NCBI GenBank assembly: GCA_937958685.1
Contig: CALGNF010000036.1
Location: 1 to 7,218 of the forward strand
DNA from: an uncultured Caryophanales bacterium
GTDB lineage: Bacteria; Bacillota_I; Bacilli_A; Izemoplasmatales; Hujiaoplasmataceae
Direction of reading: 5' to 3'
Length of the DNA: 7,218 nt
Shown here: positions 1-6,095 of the stretch, piece after piece
Layout: each line of letters begins with the position of its first letter
How positions within the stretch are numbered: position 1 is the stretch's first letter
Position numbers and translations under genes: made by a program
Notes under the pieces: generated by a model
Seen by the model: the letters and a program-made list of their open reading frames with translations, nothing else
The model's database searches: none
Told to the model about the DNA's origin: nothing

Positions 1-46
1 AGATCGTATTCGGTGACTGGAGTTCAGACGTGTGCTCTTCCGATCT
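1..46 (+). other. Illumina TruSeq index-side adapter (non-genomic)
   Basis: Positions 13-46 match the TruSeq read-2 adapter, starting GTGACTGGAGTTC and ending GCTCTTCCGATCT. Positions 1-4 (AGAT) fit the end of the P7 primer segment, which leaves positions 5-12 (CGTATTCG) as an 8-nt i7 index in primer orientation. The adapter match is from memory but is long and exact. Genomic sequence begins at about 47. Translating through the adapter gives the spurious N-terminus MCSSDL on the first gene, so this stretch should be trimmed and not annotated as biology. Confidence 0.98.
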
Positions 47-47
47 G

Positions 48-911
48 ACCACTGAGAACCCGTATATCGCCTGCAATCCCGCTATCAGAAGCCGAAGTGC
101 GATCTTTCGCCTTGACCGCCCGAGCGAGACGGAGATCTTGGCGTATTTGCAGCGGATCGACCTTGCCATGCTCGAGACCAATCTGCATGTTCCCGAAGAA
201 ATCCTCCGTTATCTCGCAACGGCTGCCAATGGCGAAGTCCGCAGCGCCATCAACATGCTGGAGATGCTCATCCTCCAGATTGAAAACCAGGCCGAGATGA
301 CACTTGCCAACGCCAGGGAGTTGTTGGGCAGACCGTCCCTGTCGATCGACTATCAGGGCGACAACTACTACGACATCCTGAGCGCTTTCCATAAGTCCGT
401 CCGTGGCAGCGATGTCAACGCCGCGCTCCATTATCTCGCCCGGCTGATCGTCGGCGGCGACTTGGAATCGCTCTTACGACGGCTCAGCGCCATCGTCTAT
501 GAGGATATTGGTCTTGCCAATCCGCTGATGGGGGTCAAGGTGGCCGCCATGTGCGACATCGCCAGACATATCGGGTTTCCCGAGGCGATCAACGGCCTGG
601 GGGCGATCACGATCGAGATGTGTCTTTCGCCCAAGTCGAACAGCGCCCACAAGGCCGTGTTCCAGGCGGTGGCGGAGATCGAGGCGGGGATGACCTACAA
701 AGTGCCTTCCCATCTGATAAACAACCCCACTTATGACGCGAAGGCACCGTACAAGTACGCCCACGATTTTCCGGGCCACATCGTCGCCCAACAGTACCTG
801 CCGGCGGAATTGCGAGGCAAAAGGTATTATGAGCCGCAAGACCACACCAAACTCGAACAGGCATTCAAGGAGCAGTATGAAGCGATCTTGAAGGTCCTCG
901 AAGAACGCTGA
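48..911 (+). CDS. rarA: RarA/MgsA replication-associated AAA+ ATPase, 5'-truncated
   Basis: This is the last 287 residues of a RarA (MgsA; eukaryotic homologue WRNIP1) family AAA+ ATPase, a clamp-loader-like protein that acts with SSB at stalled replication forks. The fragment opens on TTENPY, the sensor-1 region typical of RarA. Next come the arginine-finger segment IRSRSAIFRL (about residues 13-22) and a sensor-2 helix, GEVRSAINMLE. The C-terminal RarA tetramerisation region follows, with the signatures GDNYYDILSAFHKSVRGSD, EDIGLANP, LSPKSNSAHKA and the ending HDFPGHIVAQQYLP. Full-length family members run about 420-440 residues, so the Walker A and B part, roughly 135-150 residues, lies off the contig. 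The apparent ATG at 30 is inside the sequencing adapter and is not a start. The stop is TGA at 909-911, and a hairpin terminator follows within 10 nt. No promoter is visible because the 5' end is missing. Confidence 0.95.
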   Translation, partial: TTENPYIACNPAIRSRSAIFRLDRPSETEILAYLQRIDLAMLETNLHVPEEILRYLATAANGEVRSAINMLEMLILQIENQAEMTLANARELLGRPSLSIDYQGDNYYDILSAFHKSVRGSDVNAALHYLARLIVGGDLESLLRRLSAIVYEDIGLANPLMGVKVAAMCDIARHIGFPEAINGLGAITIEMCLSPKSNSAHKAVFQAVAEIEAGMTYKVPSHLINNPTYDAKAPYKYAHDFPGHIVAQQYLPAELRGKRYYEPQDHTKLEQAFKEQYEAILKVLEER

Positions 912-917
912 AGAAAT

Positions 918-946
918 GACGGATGCTGTGCGCATCCGTCTTTTTT
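918..946 (+). terminator. Intrinsic terminator of rarA, shared with convergent RNase J gene
   Basis: A perfect 9-bp stem (GACGGATGC at 918-926, GCATCCGTC at 932-940) with a 5-nt loop is followed by six T residues at 941-946. It sits 6 nt after the rarA stop. On the minus strand the same stem lies directly beyond the RNase J stop codon, followed by the weaker tract ATTTCTTC. It may therefore terminate both convergent transcripts, with the plus direction stronger. The T tract overlaps the RNase J TAA (945-947, read on the minus strand). Confidence 0.92.
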
Positions 947-2639
947 AGATAACTTTGCAGAGCTTGTCGCTTTGGGTGTCGATGATCACCGGGATGATCA
1001 CCGGCTTGCGCTTGGTTTCCTGATACAGATACTTCTGCACCTCATAGCGGACAGATTCCTTGTAGACCTTCCAGTCGATGTATTTTTGGCTGAACTGCTT
1101 CTCGGTGATGCGTTTGTAGATTTCTTCGATTTGTTTGACCATTTGCTCGTTTTCGCGCATGTAGATGAATCCGCGGCTGACGATCTCCGGAATGTTGAGC
1201 ATCTGCCGCTCACGGGCGTCGATGTTGGCGATGATCATCAGAAACCCGTCATCGCTCAAAAGTTCCCGCTCTTTGAGCACGGTATCGTTGATATCGGTTT
1301 CCAGACTGCCGTCCACGAGGATCGTGCCGTTCATGACGACATCGTGCTGGGGCTCAAGATTGCCACCTGTGAAGCTCACAACCTCACCGTTGTCGAGCAT
1401 GACGATTTGCTCGGGTACAAACCCGTACTCGATCGCCAGGTTGTATTGGGCAAGTTGATGCCGATACTCGCCGTTGATGGGTATCAGGTATTTCGGTTTG
1501 AGGAGATTGTAGAGAAGTTTGATGTCTTCCGTCGAAGCGTGGAAGAATGACAAGGTCTTTTTGTCGATCCTGATCAGGTCCAGTCCGATTCGAAACATGG
1601 CGTCATAGGTCTTCGCAGCGATTCTTTCGGTGCCGATCACCGGAGGGCACAACATCAACACGGTGTCTGTCGGCTTCAGATGAACAAGCCGGTCAAAACC
1701 TTTCGCCATCCGCTGCAGCATGTAGAACGGCTCGTGGCGTTCGCCGGTCACCAGAAAGACGATGTCATCGAAGTCGTTGTCGTTGGTCTCGTCGATAAAC
1801 TTCAGATTGACGAGCTTGTCCTTGGGAATCTGGATGTATCCCATCGTTTCACCGATGTCGACCAGCCGTTGCGCCTTGCGGCCGATGATCGACAGCCGTT
1901 TGCCGGCGCTCACCGCCTCATTGACGACCCGCTGGATGTTTGAGAGTTCCGTGGAATACATGGCGACGACAATCCGCCTTTTGGCTTTTTTCATCGTCGA
2001 TCTGATAGTGTGCGTCAGATTGAAATCAGTCGAGGAGTGACCGACGGATAACGCTCCGGCGGACTCCGACAACAACGCAATCACGCCTTCGGACTGGTAT
2101 TTGGCGAGTTTGAGGAAATCCGTGCTGTAGAATGGACCGATGTTTTGGTCGAAAGTGAAATCGGTCGCATAGACGATCACGCCGTCATCCGTGTGCACGG
2201 CAATGCCGGAAGACTCGGGGATCGAATGGGTCGTGCTGAAATAATCCACGAAAAAACCATCAAAACGGATGACTTCGTCCTGGGCAATGACGTGAAATCG
2301 GTGCTTGTCGGGATCCATGCGGTTCTCCTTGAGCAGATCCTTGACGACAGCGATGGCGAAGTTGGTGCCGTAGATCGTCGTCGGTATCTGCGAAAGAAGC
2401 ATCGGGATCGCTCCAATCTGTTTGTCGTGGGCATGGGAGACAAATACGCCAAGCACGTCATCCTTGCGCGATTCGAGATAACTGATATCGGGAATGATGG
2501 CATCGACACCCAAAAGATCGCCTGATGGATGTTTCAACCCGGCGTCGAGAACGATCAGTTTGCCGTTTACTTCCAGGCAATACATGTTTTTGCCGTTTTC
2601 ACCAAGACCGCCGAGGGCAAAAAACCTGATAATAGACAT
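945..2639 (-). CDS. RNase J-family protein with degenerate catalytic site (RNase J2-like)
   Basis: This 564-residue protein has the full length and domain order of bacterial RNase J: split metallo-beta-lactamase, inserted beta-CASP domain, then a C-terminal domain. RNase J enzymes mature and degrade RNA by 5'-3' exonuclease and endonuclease activity. Family landmarks include ALGGLGENGKNMY (8-20), GVDAIIPD (44-51), HSIPES (138-143), a TDFTFDQ motif (159-165), and KPKYLIPINGEYRH (381-394). Catalytic residues are eroded. The canonical HxHxDH motif reads HAHDKQ (69-74), the later HxSGHG motif is reduced to HAS followed by TED (367-372), and the usual HGEYR reads NGEYR (389-393). H69, H71, H138 and D160 remain. 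The start at 2639 is chosen because AAGGAGG lies 5 nt upstream and homology begins there; the frame stays open upstream to about 2900 without homology. It could be a structural partner like J2 of a catalytic J1 encoded elsewhere. Family assignment is secure; loss of activity is inference. Confidence 0.93.
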   Translation of the reverse strand: MSIIRFFALGGLGENGKNMYCLEVNGKLIVLDAGLKHPSGDLLGVDAIIPDISYLESRKDDVLGVFVSHAHDKQIGAIPMLLSQIPTTIYGTNFAIAVVKDLLKENRMDPDKHRFHVIAQDEVIRFDGFFVDYFSTTHSIPESSGIAVHTDDGVIVYATDFTFDQNIGPFYSTDFLKLAKYQSEGVIALLSESAGALSVGHSSTDFNLTHTIRSTMKKAKRRIVVAMYSTELSNIQRVVNEAVSAGKRLSIIGRKAQRLVDIGETMGYIQIPKDKLVNLKFIDETNDNDFDDIVFLVTGERHEPFYMLQRMAKGFDRLVHLKPTDTVLMLCPPVIGTERIAAKTYDAMFRIGLDLIRIDKKTLSFFHASTEDIKLLYNLLKPKYLIPINGEYRHQLAQYNLAIEYGFVPEQIVMLDNGEVVSFTGGNLEPQHDVVMNGTILVDGSLETDINDTVLKERELLSDDGFLMIIANIDARERQMLNIPEIVSRGFIYMRENEQMVKQIEEIYKRITEKQFSQKYIDWKVYKESVRYEVQKYLYQETKRKPVIIPVIIDTQSDKLCKVI

Positions 2640-2644
2640 GTGGT

Positions 2645-2651
2645 CCTCCTT
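2645..2651 (-). promoter_or_regulatory. Ribosome binding site deciding the RNase J start
   Basis: On the minus strand the sequence AAGGAGG lies 5 nt before the ATG at 2639. It falls inside the codons that follow an alternative upstream ATG at 2654, which argues against that earlier start. Confidence 0.88.
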
Positions 2652-2654
2652 CAT

Positions 2655-2669
2655 GAAACTGGCAGTTTC
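2655..2669. repeat. Perfect 15-bp palindrome in the RNase J 5' leader (operator candidate)
   Basis: GAAACTG at 2655-2661 and CAGTTTC at 2663-2669 form exact 7-bp arms around a single central base. The element lies between the predicted transcription start (about 2670) and the ribosome binding site of the RNase J gene. A one-base centre cannot form a full RNA hairpin loop, so a DNA-level operator for a dimeric regulator is more plausible than an RNA structure. No known regulator motif was recognised. Confidence 0.55.
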
Positions 2670-2676
2670 CCTAATC

Positions 2677-2705
2677 ATTATACAATATCCGCGCGGCTTT
2701 GAGAA
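2677..2705 (-). promoter_or_regulatory. Sigma-A-type promoter for the RNase J gene
   Basis: The minus strand carries a perfect TATAAT (2682 to 2677). The hexamer TTCTCA (2705 to 2700), 4/6 to TTGACA, lies 17 bp upstream. The predicted start at about 2670 gives a leader of about 30 nt containing the palindrome and the AAGGAGG site. Confidence 0.7.
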
Positions 2706-2753
2706 ACAATTTGCCGAAAGTGGAAGAAAATCGCCGCCGCTTTTTCGTTGTCG

Positions 2754-2783
2754 TGGGCAATACCGGTCCAATTGTGATACAAT
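2754..2783 (+). promoter_or_regulatory. Extended -10 promoter for recU
   Basis: TGA followed by TACAAT (2775-2783) matches the TGn-TATAAT extended -10 with one mismatch. TGGGCA at 2754-2759 is a 4/6 match to the -35 hexamer at 18-bp spacing. Transcription would start near 2790, giving a leader of only about 10 nt that just includes the ribosome binding site. It is divergent from the RNase J promoter about 50-100 bp away. Confidence 0.5.
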
Positions 2784-2799
2784 GGATAAAGGTGAGAAT

Positions 2800-3369
2800 A
2801 TGGTCAAGTATCCAATCAAGAAAACCGTGGCAACCACAATCCGCAGATCCCAATCGAATCGGGGAATGGATCTCGAGCAGGCGATCAATGACACCAACAA
2901 CTACTACATTGCCAACGACATCGCCTACATCTACAAAAAACCGATTCCGATCCAGGTCGTCAAGGTCGATTATGAGCGGCGCAGCGCCGCCAAAATCAGC
3001 GAAGCCTACTACAAAGTACCATCGACAACCGACTACAATGGGATCTTCCGCGGTCGCTACATTGATTTTGAGGCCAAGGAGACCAAGACGAAGACCTCGT
3101 TTCCACTCAAGAACCTGCACGCTCACCAGGTCACCCATCTCACCAACGTCGCCCGTCACGGCGGCATCAGTTTCCTGATCGTGCACTTTTCCCAAATCGG
3201 CAAGACCTACCTGCTCGACAGCGCCCGTGTCGCCGCCTACTACGACTTCACGGCGGGCAAGAAATCGATCCCGCTTTCCGAATTCGTCGAGCACGGTCAC
3301 GAGATCAAGGAAGGCTATGCCAAACGGCTGGACTATCTGGCGGTCGTCGATGGATGTTACTTAAAGTGA
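2800..3369 (+). CDS. recU: RecU Holliday junction resolvase
   Basis: This 189-residue protein matches RecU, the Bacillota enzyme that cuts four-way junctions made during homologous recombination and repair together with RuvAB. It starts MVKYPIKKT, as RecU proteins do, and carries NRGMDLEQAINDTNNYY (20-36). The nuclease core TTDYNGIFRGRYIDFEAKET (76-95) provides the expected acidic and lysine residues D78, E91 and K93. A conserved LHAHQVTHL segment follows. Length is close to the usual 190-210 residues. The start at 2800 has AGGTGA 4 nt upstream. An in-frame ATG at 2782 is rejected because it lies inside the -10 element, and the open frame back to 2494 lies over the RNase J gene. In many Bacillota recU sits beside a penicillin-binding protein gene; here it is a single gene divergent from the RNase J gene. 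Confidence 0.95.
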   Translation: MVKYPIKKTVATTIRRSQSNRGMDLEQAINDTNNYYIANDIAYIYKKPIPIQVVKVDYERRSAAKISEAYYKVPSTTDYNGIFRGRYIDFEAKETKTKTSFPLKNLHAHQVTHLTNVARHGGISFLIVHFSQIGKTYLLDSARVAAYYDFTAGKKSIPLSEFVEHGHEIKEGYAKRLDYLAVVDGCYLK

Positions 3370-3399
3370 AAAGGGACAGCGCAGCTGATCCCTTTTTTT
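3370..3399 (+). terminator. Bidirectional terminator between recU and htpG
   Basis: GGGACAGC at 3373-3380 pairs with GCTG-A-TCCC at 3384-3392, with one bulged A and a 3-nt GCA loop. Seven T residues follow at 3393-3399, and A residues 5' of the stem can extend it. On the minus strand the hairpin is followed by TTTT, so it probably also ends the convergent htpG transcript, whose stop lies about 25 nt away. Confidence 0.88.
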
Positions 3400-3423
3400 G
3401 TGGTTAGACGAAACTGATATTGA

Positions 3424-5349
3424 TTATTCGCCTGAGTCCGTAGCGGCCTTGACCAACAATTTGACCATTTTGTTCGCAAACCCGACGGGATCCTTGATCG
3501 CCAGCCCCTCGATCAGAAGCGCCTGGTTGTAGAGGACCCAGGCATAGTCCTCGAGCAGGGCGGCATCGCGGGCGTGGACGGTCTCGATCGCGCGGAACAA
3601 CTCATGTTTCGGATTGATTTCAAGGATCTTTTCGGCCTTGAGATCCTTGTCTCCTGGCATTTGCGAAATGACTTTCTCCATCTCGAACGACAAGCCTTCG
3701 CCGCTCACGAGACAGACGGGGGAATCGGTCAGCCGCGTTGACAATTTGACATCTTTGACTTCGGCCTTGAGAATCTCCTTTAGCGTCTCCAAAAGCGATT
3801 TGTTCTGGCTTTCCAGTTCCTTGAGCGTTTCTTTCTCGGCCTCGTCAAGGATGTTGAGGTCGCCTTGGTTGATCGATTTGAACTGGTGCTTGTCGTATTC
3901 GCCCAGAACCTGGATCATAAACTCGTCGACATCGTCAGTCAGAACCAGCACATCATAGCCTTTCTGCTTGATGATATCCATCTGCGGCGAGATCTTGATC
4001 GCCTCTTTGGAGGCGGCGGAGCCGTAATAGATCACATCCTGGCCTTTGGGCATCGCCTCGACATACTCCTTGAGCGTGATCATCTGCTCGTTGTTGACAC
4101 TCTTGAAGACGAGCAGATCCTTGAGCAGGTCTTTCTTCTCGCCGAAGTTGTCATAAACCCCATATTTGAGGTTTACACCGAATTCCTGCCAGAATTTGAG
4201 GTATTTGTCCCGGTCGTTCTTGAGGGTCTTCTCAAGTTCGCCAAGGATTTTCTTTTCCAGATTTTGGGCGATTTTTACCAATTGGCGGTTGTGCTGCAGA
4301 ATCTCGCGCGAGATGTTGAGGGAGAAGTCGGGCGAGACGACGAGCCCTTTGACAAAGCGCAGATAGTCGGGAACCAGTTCTTTGCACTTGTCCATCACGA
4401 ACACGCCCTTGGCATACAGTTGCAAACCCTTCTCGTACTTTTCCGAGTAAAGATTGTAGGGCGCCTTCCCCGGGATGAAGACGAGCGACTTGTATGTAAG
4501 CGCTCCTTCGACATCCGTCCACAGGTGCAACAAATATTCGGTATAGTCGTAATAGGTCGTCTTGTAGAACTCCTGGAGTTCTTCCTCCTTGACCTCGGTC
4601 TTGTTCTTGTTCCAGATCGGCACCATCGAGTTCATTGTCTCGTTCTCGGTGACGGTGATGAACTCGTTTTCGATGTCTTTCCCGTCCCCATCCTGCTTGG
4701 GCACGCGTTTTTCCCGCTCCATCGTGATCGGATAGCGGACATAGTCGGAGTATTTTTTAACGAGGCTCTTCAGCTTGTAATCCTCGAGGAACACGTCATA
4801 ATCCTCGCCTTCTTCGTTCTTGCGGATGAAGAGCGTCACTTCCGTGCCGCGGTCGGTCTTGCTTGCCTCCTCGATCGTGAAATCCTCCTCGCCCTCGCTG
4901 ACCCATTTGTAGGCTTTGTCAGCGAAAGGTGATTTGGTCACGACCTGGACCTTTTTCGACACCATGAAGGCCGAATAGAAGCCAACGCCGAACTGGCCGA
5001 TCAGATCGATGTCCTTCATCTCCTTGCCGGAGACTTTCTTGAGAAACTCGAGCGTGCCGCTTTTGGCGATCGTTCCGAGATTCTCCAATAGTTCCTGCTT
5101 GGTCATGCCGATGCCGTTGTCGCTGATTGTGAGCTTACGCTGCTTGCGGTTGACGTCGATATGGATCTCATAGTCGTTGGTTTTCTCCAAATTCGCGTCG
5201 GTCAGGCTGAGCAGATGATACTTGTCGATCGCGTCCGAGGCGTTGGAGATCAGCTCGCGGAGAAAGATCTCCTTGTTGGTGTAGATCGAGTTGACCATCA
5301 ACTCGAGCAAACGTTTGGATTCGGTCTTGAATTGCATCGTTTCTTTCAT
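3424..5349 (-). CDS. htpG: HtpG molecular chaperone (bacterial Hsp90)
   Basis: This 641-residue protein is a full-length HtpG, the cytosolic ATP-dependent Hsp90 chaperone that remodels client proteins under stress. The N-terminal GHKL ATPase domain shows ELISNASDAIDK (32-43, with E32 and N36), DNGIGM (77-82, with D77), and GQFGVGFYS (118-126). The middle domain contains LYAKGVFVMDK and a VVSPDFSLNISREILQHN segment with the conserved arginine region. The C-terminal dimerisation domain ends KMVKLLVKAATDSGE. The start at 5349 has AGGAGGT 6 nt upstream; a second in-frame ATG four codons later is too far from it. The sequence-to-family match is strong throughout, with no truncation or frameshift. 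A consensus promoter overlapped by CIRCE indicates heat-shock control by HrcA. The upstream neighbour thiT is on the same strand without an obvious terminator between them. Confidence 0.98.
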   Translation of the reverse strand: MKETMQFKTESKRLLELMVNSIYTNKEIFLRELISNASDAIDKYHLLSLTDANLEKTNDYEIHIDVNRKQRKLTISDNGIGMTKQELLENLGTIAKSGTLEFLKKVSGKEMKDIDLIGQFGVGFYSAFMVSKKVQVVTKSPFADKAYKWVSEGEEDFTIEEASKTDRGTEVTLFIRKNEEGEDYDVFLEDYKLKSLVKKYSDYVRYPITMEREKRVPKQDGDGKDIENEFITVTENETMNSMVPIWNKNKTEVKEEELQEFYKTTYYDYTEYLLHLWTDVEGALTYKSLVFIPGKAPYNLYSEKYEKGLQLYAKGVFVMDKCKELVPDYLRFVKGLVVSPDFSLNISREILQHNRQLVKIAQNLEKKILGELEKTLKNDRDKYLKFWQEFGVNLKYGVYDNFGEKKDLLKDLLVFKSVNNEQMITLKEYVEAMPKGQDVIYYGSAASKEAIKISPQMDIIKQKGYDVLVLTDDVDEFMIQVLGEYDKHQFKSINQGDLNILDEAEKETLKELESQNKSLLETLKEILKAEVKDVKLSTRLTDSPVCLVSGEGLSFEMEKVISQMPGDKDLKAEKILEINPKHELFRAIETVHARDAALLEDYAWVLYNQALLIEGLAIKDPVGFANKMVKLLVKAATDSGE

Positions 5350-5378
5350 GGGGATACCTCCTGAAGTTGTCGTATATA

Positions 5379-5406
5379 ATTATACCATATTCTTTAGCAC
5401 TGTCAA
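5379..5406 (-). promoter_or_regulatory. Consensus sigma-A promoter of htpG with extended -10
   Basis: The minus strand has a perfect TTGACA (5406 to 5401), a 16-bp spacer, and a perfect TATAAT (5384 to 5379) preceded by TGG, an extended -10. An unregulated promoter this close to consensus should be strong, which suits a gene held down by a repressor. The AGGAGGT site lies 17-23 bases downstream of the -10. Confidence 0.9.
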
Positions 5407-5420
5407 GAACTGAGTGCTAA
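5394..5420 (-). promoter_or_regulatory. CIRCE element, HrcA operator, upstream of htpG
   Basis: On the plus strand TTAGCACTG (5394-5402), nine bases, then GAGTGCTAA (5412-5420) match the CIRCE consensus TTAGCACTC-N9-GAGTGCTAA at 17 of 18 arm positions. The element covers the -35 hexamer of the htpG promoter, so HrcA binding would block RNA polymerase. CIRCE is the established operator of the HrcA repressor for groES-groEL and dnaK operons; its place here puts htpG in the same regulon. The sole mismatch falls within the -35 hexamer. Confidence 0.95.
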
Positions 5421-5433
5421 CAGGTGGCGGTTT

Positions 5434-6042
5434 TTAGTGACGCTCCTCGGGCCTGAGGGCGATGATACCGCGACGGTTGATAGCCAAGCCGACGATCACG
5501 CAGAGGATCGCGGAGGGCACCAAGCACAATGCGTTGTATAAGAAAGCGCCAAAGACGACCACTGCGTTTTCCGTGGCGAAGAAACCATTGATGTCGACGC
5601 CAAACAAGGTGCTCATGAAGACTATCTCGTCCGGGATGAAGACCCGCCAGTAGAGCAGTCCGGTTATCGATGAGGCCACCAGACGGAGCGTGCTCCCCAG
5701 CAAAATCGCGGTGGCGAACCGTCCTGCCTTGGTGTCGCTTCCGGGAACAACGCCCGCAATCCCCAAGACCATGAAGGACACGAGGTAATCCATCAGATAC
5801 TGCGGTAGCGACAAGAAATAGACCTTGATCAGCGACTGCAATAGGCCAAAAACGGCGCCGGCGGCGAGCCCATGCTTCCACCCACGCCTGGCGGCGACGA
5901 TGAAGATCGGCAACATCGCCAGGGAGATGCTGCCGCCAAAAGGCAGCGAGTAGATGCTGCCGAAGATCAGATCGAGGATCAATGCGATCGCGACGAAGAT
6001 TCCGGTCTCGATCAGCGCCTTGAGGTGTTCCGTTTTAGACAT
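5434..6042 (-). CDS. thiT: ThiT-like thiamine ECF transporter S component
   Basis: This 202-residue membrane protein resembles ThiT, the substrate-binding subunit of an energy-coupling factor transporter that imports thiamine with a shared EcfA-EcfA'-EcfT module encoded elsewhere. About six hydrophobic segments are visible, at roughly 10-30, 38-51, 58-77, 84-100, 109-131 and 160-192. Family landmarks are GGSISLAMLPIF (36-47), RRGWKHGL (52-59), FGLLQ (65-69), MDYLVSFMVLGIAG (84-97), W132 and LYNALCLVP (168-176). Expected thiamine ligands include the acidic-aromatic pair D85-Y86, W132, Y169 and N170. The His often seen in the RFxxH segment is Ser here (RLVAS, 120-124), and the loop between W132 and N170 looks about 20 residues longer than in the Lactococcus protein. 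The start at 6042 has AAGGAG 7 nt upstream. The TPP riboswitch in front strongly supports thiamine or a precursor as substrate. Confidence 0.9.
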   Translation of the reverse strand: MSKTEHLKALIETGIFVAIALILDLIFGSIYSLPFGGSISLAMLPIFIVAARRGWKHGLAAGAVFGLLQSLIKVYFLSLPQYLMDYLVSFMVLGIAGVVPGSDTKAGRFATAILLGSTLRLVASSITGLLYWRVFIPDEIVFMSTLFGVDINGFFATENAVVVFGAFLYNALCLVPSAILCVIVGLAINRRGIIALRPEERH

Positions 6043-6060
6043 GACGATGCTCCTTCCAAC

Positions 6061-6091
6061 AAACAAAAAGCCCCTCGACAACAAAGGGCCT
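6061..6091 (-). terminator. Riboswitch-controlled terminator in the thiT leader
   Basis: On the minus strand GCCC (6089-6086) pairs with GGGC (6073-6070), extended inward by U-G, U-A and U-G pairs around a 6-nt loop. TTTTTG and TTT follow (6069 to 6061). It lies just after the aptamer and ends 6 nt before the ribosome binding site of thiT, the expected position for an OFF-switch that stops transcription when TPP is bound. Confidence 0.8.
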
Positions 6092-6095
6092 GAAT

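Noticed and set aside
24..431. Minus-strand open frame ending in GRAHV
   Set aside because: It is antisense to rarA and its C-terminal residues are encoded by the sequencing adapter.
972..1550. 192-codon plus-strand open frame opposite the RNase J gene
   Set aside because: It is the complement of a strongly supported coding frame, and its repetitive D/V/L-rich sequence is typical of an antisense shadow.
2640..2900. In-frame 87-residue N-terminal extension of the RNase J frame
   Set aside because: It crosses the promoter and palindrome, has no homology to the family, and the AAGGAGG site points to the ATG at 2639.
2671..3300. 209-codon minus-strand open frame opposite recU
   Set aside because: It overlaps recU and both divergent promoters, lacks a ribosome binding site, and has no recognisable motif.
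3865..4932. 355-codon plus-strand open frame
   Set aside because: It lies wholly antisense within htpG, has low-complexity V/L/F/D/E composition from complemented codons, no ribosome binding site and no recognisable domain.
5340..5420. B. subtilis-type htpG activation element (GAAAAGG) downstream of the promoter
   Set aside because: No such sequence was found between the -10 and the start codon; the CIRCE element explains regulation instead.
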